Shown: positions 1 through 7,743 of the stretch, one piece after another | How the letters are laid out: each line of letters begins with the position of its first letter | Position numbering within the stretch: the first letter of the stretch is position 1 | From: Streptomyces halstedii | GTDB lineage: Bacteria > Actinomycetota > Actinomycetes > Streptomycetales > Streptomycetaceae | Assembly: GCA_000720535.1 (NCBI GenBank) | Contig: JOAZ01000014.1 | Span: forward strand, 146,254-210,253 | Length of the DNA stretch: 64,000 nt | Direction of reading: 5' to 3' | The notes under the pieces: generated by a model | What the model saw: the letters and a program-made list of their open reading frames with translations, nothing else | What the model was told of the DNA's origin: nothing | The model's database searches: none | Made by a program: the position numbers and the translations under genes

Positions 1-1
1 G

Positions 2-1075
2 CCGGGGCAGAGCCCCATAGCAGAAACGGCCCCGAAGTCCCTGTGCGCCCTCGAACCGCACGTCCCCGCCGACCGCCTGGTCGCGGAGATGGTGCCGCCG
101 CCGCGCTTCGACTCGGTGCGCTTCGAGACGTACGAGCCGGACCCCGGCCAGCCGAGTCAGCGCGAGGCCGTCGAGGTGCTCAGCTCGTTCGCCGCCGGGC
201 TCGGGGGCGCGCACGCCACGGGCACGGGCAAGCGCAGGTGGTTCGGGAAGAAGACGGCCGCGGCGCCCGCCGGACCGCGCGGGGTCTATCTCGACGGCGG
301 GTACGGCGTCGGCAAGACGCACCTGCTGGCCTCCCTCTGGCACGCCACCCCGGCGGCACCCTCGCTCAAGGCGTTCGGCACGTTCGTCGAGCTGACGAAC
401 CTGGTGGGGGCGCTCGGCTTCCAGCAGACCGTGCGGACCCTCGGCGGACACCGGCTGCTGTGCATCGACGAGTTCGAACTCGACGACCCGGGCGACACCG
501 TCCTGGTGTCCTCGCTGCTCAGCCGGCTGGTCGAGGCGGGTGTGGCGCTGGCCGCCACCTCGAACACACTTCCCGGCAAGCTCGGCGAGGGCCGGTTCGC
601 CGCCGCCGACTTCCTCCGGGAGATCCAGGGCCTGTCCGCACACTTCCGGCCGCTGCGGATCGACGGTGAGGACTACCGCCACCGGGGGCTGCCCGAGGCC
701 CCGCCGCCGTACTCCCCGGACCAGGTGACGCAGGCCGCGTACGCCACCCCGGGGGCGTCCCTGGACGACTTCCCGGCGCTGCTCGGCCACCTCGCCCGGG
801 TCCACCCGAGCCGGTACGGCGCGCTGACCGAGGGAGTCACGGCGGTCTGCCTCACGGACGTGGAGCCGGTGCCCGACCAGTCGACGGCGCTGCGGCTCGT
901 GGTCCTCGCGGACCGGCTGTACGACCGTGAGGTGCCGGTGCTCGCCTCCGGCATCCCGTTCGACCGGCTGTTCAGCGACGAGATGCTGAACGGCGGGTAC
1001 CGGAAGAAGTATTTCCGGGCGATCTCCCGGCTGACGGCACTGGCACGTGACGCGAAGGGCTTGGTGGCGCAGTAG
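2..1075 (+). CDS. zapE: ZapE/AFG1-family ATPase (5' end outside window)
   Basis: AFG1/ZapE-type P-loop ATPase. In proteobacteria ZapE acts on the Z-ring at division; mitochondrial AFG1 helps clear membrane proteins; the actinobacterial role is not established. The Walker A motif GGYGVGKTHL lies near base 300 and the Walker B stretch LLCIDEFELDD near 460, followed by the sensor segment AATSNTLP. The C-terminal part ends RKKYFRAISRLTAL, as in the family. The frame stays open to the first base of the window and the upstream residues (SLCALEPHVPADRLVAEM) look like the usual family N-terminus, so the gene most likely starts before the window; the ATG at 89 would be too short. Family call is firm, start is not visible. 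Confidence 0.85.
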   Translation, partial: PGQSPIAETAPKSLCALEPHVPADRLVAEMVPPPRFDSVRFETYEPDPGQPSQREAVEVLSSFAAGLGGAHATGTGKRRWFGKKTAAAPAGPRGVYLDGGYGVGKTHLLASLWHATPAAPSLKAFGTFVELTNLVGALGFQQTVRTLGGHRLLCIDEFELDDPGDTVLVSSLLSRLVEAGVALAATSNTLPGKLGEGRFAAADFLREIQGLSAHFRPLRIDGEDYRHRGLPEAPPPYSPDQVTQAAYATPGASLDDFPALLGHLARVHPSRYGALTEGVTAVCLTDVEPVPDQSTALRLVVLADRLYDREVPVLASGIPFDRLFSDEMLNGGYRKKYFRAISRLTALARDAKGLVAQ

Positions 1076-1161
1076 GTTCGGGGGTGCGTACCGCGTCCGT
1101 GGTGCCCTCGGCGCCGCGGACGGCGGCCGCACAACCGCGTACATCGTTCGAAGGGACCCAT

Positions 1162-1587
1162 ATGGCTACCACGCGTCAGGCGCACACGGTCTGGGAGGGC
1201 AACCTGCTGGAGGGCAAGGGTGTCGTGACCCTCGACTCCTCGGGGGTCGGGGAGTACCCGGTCTCCTGGCCGTCCCGCGCGGAGCAGGCGAATGGCAAGA
1301 CCAGTCCGGAGGAGCTCATCGCGGCGGCGCACTCCAGCTGCTTCTCGATGGCGCTCTCCAACGGCCTGGCCTCTGCGGGCAATCCGCCGGCCCGGCTGAA
1401 CACCAAGGCCGAGGTCACCTTCCAGCCCGGTACCGGCATCACCGGCATCCACCTGACGGTGGAGGGCGAGGTCCCGGGTCTGGACGAGGCGGGCTTCGTG
1501 AAGGCCGCCGAGGACGCCAAGGCGAACTGCCCGGTCAGCCAGGCGCTGACGGGCACGACGATCACGCTCAGCGCGTCGCTGGCCTGA
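1162..1587 (+). CDS. osmC: OsmC family organic hydroperoxide reductase
   Basis: Thiol peroxidase of the OsmC/Ohr family, which reduces organic hydroperoxides in the cytoplasm using two cysteines. Both cysteine contexts are visible: AAHSSCFSMAL near residue 54 and KANCPVSQAL near residue 120, and the 141-residue length is typical. I chose the ATG at 1162 (MATTRQAHTVWEG) because AAGGGA sits 5 to 6 bases upstream and family alignment begins there; an in-frame ATG/GTG further upstream at 1084 would add 26 unrelated residues. It follows zapE on the same strand after 86 bases and ends at a strong hairpin. Confidence 0.93.
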   Translation: MATTRQAHTVWEGNLLEGKGVVTLDSSGVGEYPVSWPSRAEQANGKTSPEELIAAAHSSCFSMALSNGLASAGNPPARLNTKAEVTFQPGTGITGIHLTVEGEVPGLDEAGFVKAAEDAKANCPVSQALTGTTITLSASLA

Positions 1588-1598
1588 TCCTGCCGTTC

Positions 1599-1636
1599 CG
1601 TGTCCCCGGGGTGGCGGTCGCCGCCCCGGGGACACG
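1599..1636. terminator. Bidirectional hairpin terminator between osmC and the MFS gene
   Basis: Arms 1599-1616 and 1619-1636 pair over 18 positions, with one position a G-U wobble and only a 2-base spacer. It lies between two convergent genes, so it can end transcription from both sides. There is no long T run, as is common in Streptomyces. Confidence 0.7.
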
Positions 1637-1674
1637 TGCGTCCGGTCCCGCCGTCTCCGGGGCGACGCGGCCTG

Positions 1675-3252
1675 TCACGGGGTGGCGGGCGTACGGGAGA
1701 CGGCCGGCAGCTCACCGGAGGGGGCCGGGGCGGGCGGGCGCAGCCGGCAGGCCGCCAGCACGGCGGCGACGGCGGTGGCCGCCCCCGCCGTGAGCGCGGT
1801 CACCGTCATGGCGTCGGCGAACGCCTCCCGCACAGCCGCGGCCACCGGGGAGCGCAGGGGTTCCGGCAGGCGCGCCAGGTCGAGGCCCAGGCCGTCGGCC
1901 GGCCGCGCGGGCAGGCGCCCCCGGTCGAGCACGGCGGTGAGGCGGTCGGTGAAGACGGTCGTCAACAGGGAGCCCTGGACGGCGATCCCGAGCGCGGAGC
2001 CGAGCTGGCGGGTGGAGTCGTTGACGGCGGAGCCGAGCGCCGCCGCGCCGGACGGTACGGCCCCCATGACGGACTCGGTGGCCGCGGCGGCGACGAGCCC
2101 GGCGCCGAAACCGGCGACGAGCTGGAAGACCAGGCAGCGGGGATAGCCGGAGCTGGCGCCGGTGGTCGCCAGCACCGCGAATCCGAGGGTGACGACGAGC
2201 AGGCCCGCGACGACGGGCAGCCGGACGGCACTGACCCCGGCGGCGCCCCGAGCGGCCCCACGGCGCGAGGACAGCAGCGGCAGGGCGCACGCGGCACCGG
2301 CGGCGAGCGCGGCGGGCAGCGGCATGGTGCGCAGCCCGGCCTCCAACGGCCCGTATCCCAGGACGCCTTGGAGATAGAGGGTCAGGACGAAGAGGGCGCC
2401 GAACAGGGCGAAGGACATCAGGGTGAGGGCCACGGCGGCCACGTGGACCTGAGGGGCACGCAGTACCGCGAGCGGAAGCATGGGCGTCGCGGTACGGGCC
2501 TGCCACCAGGTGAACGCGGCCAGCAGGACGGCGGCCGCGGCGAACCCGGTGAGGGTGGCGGGACCGGTCCAGCCGCGGTGCGGCCCTTCGGTCACCGCCC
2601 ACACCAGAGCCAGCAGACCGGCGGCCGACAGCACGGCTCCCAGGCCGTCGAACCCCCTCCGGCGTTCCGCGCGGGACTCGGGCACCACGAGGAGCGACCC
2701 CACGGCGATCGCGGCGGCGAGGGGGACGTTGATCCAGAACGCGGCCCGCCAGGAGAACTGTTCGACCAGCCAGCCGCCGACGACCGGCCCGCCGAGCCCC
2801 CCGAGCCCGCCGACGGCCGCCCACACCGCGATGGCCCGCGCCCGCAGCGCCGCTTCGGGGAAGATGTGGTGGATGACGGCGAGGGTGGCCGGCATCAGCA
2901 GGGCCGCGCCCGCCCCCATGCCGCAGCGGGCGGCGATCAGCTGCCACGGCTCGCCGGCCACGGCGCCCGCCCAGGACGCGGCGCCGCACAGCACCACCCC
3001 GCTCACGAACGAGCGTCTGCGCCCCCAGGTGTCCGTGAAGGCACCCACGGAGAGGACGGTGCCGCCGAGGACCAGGGCGTACCCGTCGACGATCCACTGC
3101 ACCTGGGCGGTGGTGGCGGGCAGGTCCTGGCGGAGGCCGGGGACGGCCACGTTGAGGATGGTGACGTCCATCCCGAGCATGAACAGTCCGGCGCAGACCA
3201 CGGCGGTGGCCCAGGCGCGGGGGGCCTGCCGCCGTCGCCTCGGCGGGGTCAT
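1675..3252 (-). CDS. MFS transporter, DHA2 (14-TM) family drug exporter
   Basis: Major facilitator of the drug:H+ antiporter-2 (EmrB/QacA) type, 525 residues, a usual length for 14 membrane segments. The first helix carries the family's GMDVTILNVAVPGL segment (Asp in TM1), followed by the loop motif A region FTDTWGRRRSF, and motif C appears as GGPVVGGWL near residue 155. The N-terminus is a short basic cytoplasmic tail (PPRRRRQ). The ATG at 3252 has AAGGA 6 bases upstream. No regulator gene is adjacent, so the substrate cannot be inferred; antibiotic or small-metabolite export is only a family expectation. Confidence 0.9.
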   Translation of the reverse strand: MTPPRRRRQAPRAWATAVVCAGLFMLGMDVTILNVAVPGLRQDLPATTAQVQWIVDGYALVLGGTVLSVGAFTDTWGRRRSFVSGVVLCGAASWAGAVAGEPWQLIAARCGMGAGAALLMPATLAVIHHIFPEAALRARAIAVWAAVGGLGGLGGPVVGGWLVEQFSWRAAFWINVPLAAAIAVGSLLVVPESRAERRRGFDGLGAVLSAAGLLALVWAVTEGPHRGWTGPATLTGFAAAAVLLAAFTWWQARTATPMLPLAVLRAPQVHVAAVALTLMSFALFGALFVLTLYLQGVLGYGPLEAGLRTMPLPAALAAGAACALPLLSSRRGAARGAAGVSAVRLPVVAGLLVVTLGFAVLATTGASSGYPRCLVFQLVAGFGAGLVAAAATESVMGAVPSGAAALGSAVNDSTRQLGSALGIAVQGSLLTTVFTDRLTAVLDRGRLPARPADGLGLDLARLPEPLRSPVAAAVREAFADAMTVTALTAGAATAVAAVLAACRLRPPAPAPSGELPAVSRTPATP

Positions 3253-3565
3253 CGGGGTCCTTCCGGGCGTACGGGGACGCGGGGCGGGTCCGTTGGACGG
3301 GTGGACGGGTGACCGGCGTCTCGCACTTCGGGCTCCCTCAGGACGTCACCAGCGTCGGCACAGGGGCAACGACCAGGCCCGGGGAAGGTGACGGTCCCGG
3401 CGCCGACGGCACGCCGGAAGCCCGGGAGCGCGCCACCCGCCGTTCACCTTCCGGCCATTCCCGATCCTCCCGCAATACACCCGGGTTTCTCATCGCTTCC
3501 TCATGCGCCGTTGGTTGCGTGTCCCGGGCCGGCAGGTCCGGCACGGACGACGAAGGAGGCGCGTG
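3253..3565. other. Divergent intergenic region upstream of the MFS and VTC genes
   Basis: These 313 bases separate two divergent genes and must hold both promoters, but I could not pick a convincing -10/-35 pair. The only clear element is the AAGGAGG ribosome binding site at 3553-3559. No open frame here has coding character. Confidence 0.5.
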
Positions 3566-4468
3566 GTGTCGCGACCCGACATGGCTCCGTCCCGGGGACC
3601 CGCCCCGGGCTCCCCCGAGGACGCCGAACCGCCGCATGTGGCCAGCAGGCTGCACGCGTTCAACAGGTTCGAGCTCAAGTACCTGGTGCCGGCCGAGCAG
3701 GCCGCCGAGATCCGTGACGAGCTCTCGGAGCGGATGGACCGCGACCTGAACAGCCCGGCCGGCGGTTACGGCGTGTGGAGCCTGTACTACGACTCGCCGC
3801 AGCTGCGGTTCTACTGGGAGAAGATCGAGGGCCTGAAGTTCCGGCGCAAGCTGCGCATCCGGCACTACGGAGACCTGGACGGCGTCTCCGACGAGTCGCC
3901 GGTCTGCGTCGAGATCAAGCAGCGCGTCAACCGGGTCACCCAGAAGCGCCGCATCACCCTCCCCTACGGAACCGCCCGTCAGCTCTGCGACGCGCGGGAG
4001 ATGGTGGAGCACTCCCCGAAGGAACGCGGCTTCGTCCACGAGGTGCTCGACCTCGTCGTACGGCTGAATCTGCGTCCGACCGCCATCACCGGCTACCAGC
4101 GTGAGGCGCTGGTCGGCCGTGGCTCCGACACCGGGCTCCGGGTGACCTTCGACCGGCGGATCCGGGGCCGTGACCGCGACTTCGACTTCTCCGTGGCCAC
4201 CCCCCAGAACCGGTTCACCCTCCCGCCCCACATGGCGGTGATGGAGATCAAGGTCAACGAGCGCACGCCGTACTGGATCACGGACCTGGCCGCACGCCGG
4301 AATCTCAACCTCGTCCGCGTCTCCAAGTACGTGCAGTCCATCGAGGCGTTCGGGCTGGCACCCCGGTCCGTCTTCCACGTCCACGAGGCGGACTGCCCGC
4401 CTCCCCCCACCCCCCTCGGCACTCGGCCGCCGGCGCACCAGGCGCCGGTGAAGGCAGGAGCACAGTGA
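3566..4468 (+). CDS. VTC domain-containing protein (polyphosphate polymerase-like)
   Basis: Member of the VTC/triphosphate tunnel metalloenzyme fold, the fold of the yeast vacuolar polyphosphate polymerase Vtc4. Basic and acidic tunnel residues are recognisable in order: FNRFELKYLV near residue 35, FRRKLRIRHYG near 93, CVEIKQRVNRVTQKRR near 115, GYQREAL near 178, VTFDRRIRG near 195 and VMEIKVNERTPYWI near 228. GTG at 3566 is preferred because AAGGAGG (3553-3559) lies 6 bases upstream; GTG 3563 and ATG 3581 are alternatives. The stop overlaps the next start (GTGA), so it is coupled to the DUF4956 and CotH genes. Bacterial VTC-CotH clusters are known, but whether this one makes polyphosphate or another phosphorylated polymer is not established. 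Confidence 0.9.
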   Translation: MSRPDMAPSRGPAPGSPEDAEPPHVASRLHAFNRFELKYLVPAEQAAEIRDELSERMDRDLNSPAGGYGVWSLYYDSPQLRFYWEKIEGLKFRRKLRIRHYGDLDGVSDESPVCVEIKQRVNRVTQKRRITLPYGTARQLCDAREMVEHSPKERGFVHEVLDLVVRLNLRPTAITGYQREALVGRGSDTGLRVTFDRRIRGRDRDFDFSVATPQNRFTLPPHMAVMEIKVNERTPYWITDLAARRNLNLVRVSKYVQSIEAFGLAPRSVFHVHEADCPPPPTPLGTRPPAHQAPVKAGAQ

Positions 4469-5142
4469 ACTTCGATCTGCAGGAACTCAGCGGGACGTTC
4501 AGCGTCACCGACGTCGTCGCGGCCATGGTGCTGTCGTTCGTCCTGAGCACGGTGATCGGTTACGTGTACCGGTACACGCACCGAAACGTGTCCTACAGCC
4601 AGTCCTACGTCCAGACTCTGGTCATCGTGGGCATGATCGTCGCCCTGATCATGCTGGTGGTCGGGTCCAACCTCGCTCGGGCGTTCTCCCTGGTGGGCGC
4701 GTTGTCGGTGGTCCGGTTCCGTAACGCGGTCAAGGAGACCCGGGACGTCGGCTTCATCTTCCTGGCCATGGCGATCGGTATGGCCTGCGGTGCCCGCTTC
4801 TACACGCTGGCGGCGGTCGGCGCCGTCGTCATCTGTGTCGTGATCGTCGTCATGCACAAGTTCGACTGGTTCGCCCTGAACGTCCAGCGCCAGGTGGTCA
4901 AGGTCCAGGTCCCGGCGGGCGAGGACTACACCCCGGCGATCCGGGACGTCCTGATCGCGTACACCACCGAGTTCGAGCTGGTGAGTACGGAGACGATCCG
5001 GGGCGGGGCGCTGAACGAGGTGTTCTACACGGTCCGGATGAAGAAGGGCACCGAGCCGGGCGAGCTCGTCACCGCCCTCCAGGAACGTACCTCCGGTCAG
5101 CGGGTGACGGTGCTCACCGGTTACGACACGACCGACCTGTGA
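4465..5142 (+). CDS. DUF4956 domain-containing membrane protein
   Basis: Integral membrane protein of 225 residues. About four hydrophobic segments occupy residues 12-125 (for example VVAAMVLSFVLSTVIGYVY and LVIVGMIVALIMLVVGS), with the conserved DUF4956 loop SLVGALSVVRFRNAVKETRDVGF between them. The C-terminal ~90 residues are a soluble alpha/beta domain. The start is GTG at 4465, with AGGAG at 4456-4460 and a 4-base overlap with the VTC gene; the stop overlaps the following CotH start (TGATG). The three genes are therefore one translationally coupled unit. A role as membrane partner or channel for the VTC/CotH products is inference from context only. Confidence 0.9.
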   Translation: MNFDLQELSGTFSVTDVVAAMVLSFVLSTVIGYVYRYTHRNVSYSQSYVQTLVIVGMIVALIMLVVGSNLARAFSLVGALSVVRFRNAVKETRDVGFIFLAMAIGMACGARFYTLAAVGAVVICVVIVVMHKFDWFALNVQRQVVKVQVPAGEDYTPAIRDVLIAYTTEFELVSTETIRGGALNEVFYTVRMKKGTEPGELVTALQERTSGQRVTVLTGYDTTDL

Positions 5143-6839
5143 TGCCCGGCGACAGCACGGCCCGCGGGCGCCGGTTGCGCGACCGGGTGCCCGTACGGCT
5201 GCGGCACCACTGGAAGCCGGCCGGCGCGCTGTGCGCGGGGCTCGCGGTGATGGTGTACGCGTTCGGCGACGCCCGTGTCTCCCCGTACGTCACCTCGGCC
5301 TCCCGGGTGGAGGCCGACACCGTCACGGAGGATGTCGCGGGCACGGTCGGCCTGTACGACACGTCGGTACGGCACTCGATCCAACTGGAGTACGACCAGA
5401 CGGACTTCGACAAGATGATGAAGGAGTTCAAGGACGACGGGACCAAGGAGTCGATCCAGGCCGACCTCACCGTCGACGGTGTCTTCCTCCAGGACGTCGG
5501 CATCCGGCTGAAGGGCAACTCCACCCTGATGTCCCTGCGGGGCACGGGCGGGATGCCGGGGGGCGGAGGCCGCGGCCCCGGAGAGGCCGGGGAAACCGGG
5601 CAGGGCGGCCCGCGGATGCCCCAGGGCGCGGGCGGCCCTCCGGACGGCGGCCAGGGTGCGGACGCGGGCGGCACGGGCGGTACAGCGGGCACGGGCGGTG
5701 CGGGCGCCGGTCAGGGCCCCGGCGGGGCGGCGGGCGGCGGCCGGGGCGGCGGCATGACCCAGTACGACCTGTCCGCCGACAAGCCCGAGGAGCTGCCCTG
5801 GCTCATCAAGATCGACGAGTACGTCGAGGGCCGGGCCTACCAGGGCGAGCGGGAGATCTCGCTCCGTCCGGGCAGCAACGCCGAGGTGCCGTTCAACGAG
5901 GCGCTGGCGCTGTCGCTGATGAAGGAGAGCGGCGAGCCCGCCGAGCGGTACGGCTTCTCGACCCTGAAGGTCAACGACCGGCCGGCCGCCGCCCGGCTGA
6001 TGGTCGAGAACCCCGACACCGAGTACGCCGAGGCCGTCGAGGGCGAGTCGGTGGTGTACAAGGCGAGGGCCGGCGGCAGCTTCGCCTACCAGGGGGACGA
6101 CCCCTCCGACTACGAGGCCTCCTTCCGCCAGTTGAACAAGGTCGGCAGCCAGGACCTCGAACCGGTGATGAAGCTGATCAAGTGGGTGAAGGAGGCGTCG
6201 GACGAGGAGTTCGCCGAAGACCTCGGCAAGCACCTCGACGTGGAGTCGTTCGCCACCTACGTCGCCGCCCAGAACCTGCTGATGAACTTCGACGACATGG
6301 CGGGGCCGGGCAAGAACTACCTGCTCGGGTACGACCTGGACACGAAGAAGTTCTCGGTTCTGGGGTGGGACTACAACCTCACCTTCAGCGGGGACGCGAC
6401 CGCCGGTCCCGACGACGAGATGAGCATGGGCGGCGGCCCGGGTGGCGGCCGGCCCGGAGAGATGCCCGAGGGCATACCGGAAGGCGTCCCCGAGGGCGTG
6501 CCGGAGGGCATGCCGGAAGGCTTCCCGGAGGGCATGCCCGGCGGGGCGGACGGCGGCGAAGGCCGGGGCGGTGGTCCCGGCGGGATGTCGGGGCACGCGC
6601 TCAAGGACCGGTTCCTGGAGCTCGACGCCTTCGACGAGGTGTACAAGACGGCCTACCGGGACCTGTACGAGGCGTTCTACGCCTCCGGCAAGGCGACCGA
6701 GGCCCTGAAGGACATCTCGGAGCAGGCCGTCCGCACCGGAATCCCGTCCCAGGACGTCTCCACGGCGGTGGACGCCCTGCGCACCACGGTGACCGAGCGC
6801 ACCACGGCGCTCGCGAAGGACGAGGAGGTCACCGGCTGA
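5142..6839 (+). CDS. CotH kinase family protein with Gly-rich and PEG-repeat inserts
   Basis: CotH-family protein; Bacillus CotH is an atypical kinase that phosphorylates spore-coat proteins. One membrane anchor (about residues 22-42) is followed by an extracytoplasmic domain. Recognisable CotH pieces are DVGIRLKGNST near residue 121, LPWLIKIDEYVEGRAYQGEREISLRPG near 218, the adenosine-site helix EALALSLMKESGEPAERYGFSTLKVN, SFATYVAAQNLLMNFDDM and FSVLGWDYNLTFSG (the DYN metal-binding Asp). Two low-complexity inserts interrupt it: a Gly/Pro-rich segment at about 134-205 and tandem PEGxPEG units at about 442-468. The ATG at 5142 overlaps the DUF4956 stop; GTG 5139 is an alternative. What it phosphorylates is unknown. 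Confidence 0.9.
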   Translation: MPGDSTARGRRLRDRVPVRLRHHWKPAGALCAGLAVMVYAFGDARVSPYVTSASRVEADTVTEDVAGTVGLYDTSVRHSIQLEYDQTDFDKMMKEFKDDGTKESIQADLTVDGVFLQDVGIRLKGNSTLMSLRGTGGMPGGGGRGPGEAGETGQGGPRMPQGAGGPPDGGQGADAGGTGGTAGTGGAGAGQGPGGAAGGGRGGGMTQYDLSADKPEELPWLIKIDEYVEGRAYQGEREISLRPGSNAEVPFNEALALSLMKESGEPAERYGFSTLKVNDRPAAARLMVENPDTEYAEAVEGESVVYKARAGGSFAYQGDDPSDYEASFRQLNKVGSQDLEPVMKLIKWVKEASDEEFAEDLGKHLDVESFATYVAAQNLLMNFDDMAGPGKNYLLGYDLDTKKFSVLGWDYNLTFSGDATAGPDDEMSMGGGPGGGRPGEMPEGIPEGVPEGVPEGMPEGFPEGMPGGADGGEGRGGGPGGMSGHALKDRFLELDAFDEVYKTAYRDLYEAFYASGKATEALKDISEQAVRTGIPSQDVSTAVDALRTTVTERTTALAKDEEVTG

Positions 6840-6844
6840 CCGGC

Positions 6845-6885
6845 GGTGTCCCGGGACGGGTGCCCCCCGCCCGTCCCGGGACGCC
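6845..6885 (+). terminator. Hairpin terminator after the CotH gene
   Basis: Arms 6848-6860 and 6870-6882 (GTCCCGGGACGGG and its complement) pair perfectly over 13 bases around a 9-base loop, and about three more weaker pairs extend the stem. It directly follows the CotH stop and would separate the VTC-DUF4956-CotH unit from the two-component genes. Confidence 0.6.
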
Positions 6886-7023
6886 GTCACCCACCGGGCG
6901 CCCGCCCCGGCACCGTCCGCCGCCCGTTCCTGTGCGTCCGCACATGTTCGGTCGCTAGCATCGCCGCGCGCCGCCTGACCCGGCGGCGCGTTCCCCGCGT
7001 AGCCCCCGAGGTGACCCCGTCCG

Positions 7024-7743
7024 ATGGCCGCCCAGTCCGCCCGGCACACCGTCCTGGTCGTCGAGGACGACCCGAGCATCCGCACCCTGCTCACCTCGGC
7101 GCTGCACGCGGCCGGATACCGCGTCGCGTCGGCGGCGAACGGCCAAGAGGCCATGTTCGAGACGGGCCGCTGCCGACCGGCCCTGATCGTGCTGGACGTG
7201 ATGCTCCCGGACACCGACGGCTTCGCCGTGACACGCGAGCTGCGGGCCCAGGGCGACTACACCCCGGTGCTGTTCCTGACCGCCCGCACGGAGGTCGAGG
7301 ACCGCGTCATCGGGCTCAGTTCCGGGGGCGACGACTACGTCACCAAGCCGTTCCACATCCAGGAGATCCTGCTCCGTGTCCGCGCCATCCTGCGGCGCAC
7401 CGGGGGTTCGCCCTCCGTACCGGCCGAGCGGCCCCCGCTGCGGTACGCGGACCTCGCCGTCGACCGGGACCGGCACACCGTGCGCCGTGCCGGGGACCTG
7501 GTACAGCTGTCCCCCACCGAATTCCGGCTGCTGGTGTGCCTGGTGTGCCACCCGGAGAAGGTGCTGGAGAAGCGGGAGATCCTCCAGGAGGTGTGGCAGT
7601 ACGGCTTCGCCGGGGACACCCGCATCGTCGACACGTACATCAAGAACCTGCGCCGCAAGATCGACCACGCCGGTCCGCAGCTGATCCACACCGTGCGCGG
7701 TGTCGGCTACTGCCTGCGGCTGCCGCGCGAGGGCCCGGCGTGA
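7024..7743 (+). CDS. OmpR/PhoB-type response regulator
   Basis: Two-component response regulator of 239 residues. The receiver domain has the acidic pair EDD at residues 13-15, the phosphoacceptor Asp in LIVLDVMLPDTDGF at about residue 58, Thr in LFLTAR and Lys in YVTKPF. The C-terminal winged helix (about 135-237) has the typical LSPTEFRLL, VWQYGFAGDTRIVDTYIKNLRRKI and RGVGYCL segments. Its stop overlaps the kinase start (GTGA), so the pair is coupled. The gene lies between the CotH unit and the PhoX-like gene; whether it senses phosphate, envelope state or something else cannot be told from the sequence. Confidence 0.93.
   Translation: MAAQSARHTVLVVEDDPSIRTLLTSALHAAGYRVASAANGQEAMFETGRCRPALIVLDVMLPDTDGFAVTRELRAQGDYTPVLFLTARTEVEDRVIGLSSGGDDYVTKPFHIQEILLRVRAILRRTGGSPSVPAERPPLRYADLAVDRDRHTVRRAGDLVQLSPTEFRLLVCLVCHPEKVLEKREILQEVWQYGFAGDTRIVDTYIKNLRRKIDHAGPQLIHTVRGVGYCLRLPREGPA

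Noticed and set aside
6846-7739. Upstream extension of the histidine kinase frame to base 6846
   Set aside because: It overlaps the response regulator entirely in another frame and encodes an Arg/Pro-rich stretch; the GTG at 7740 fits a coupled start.
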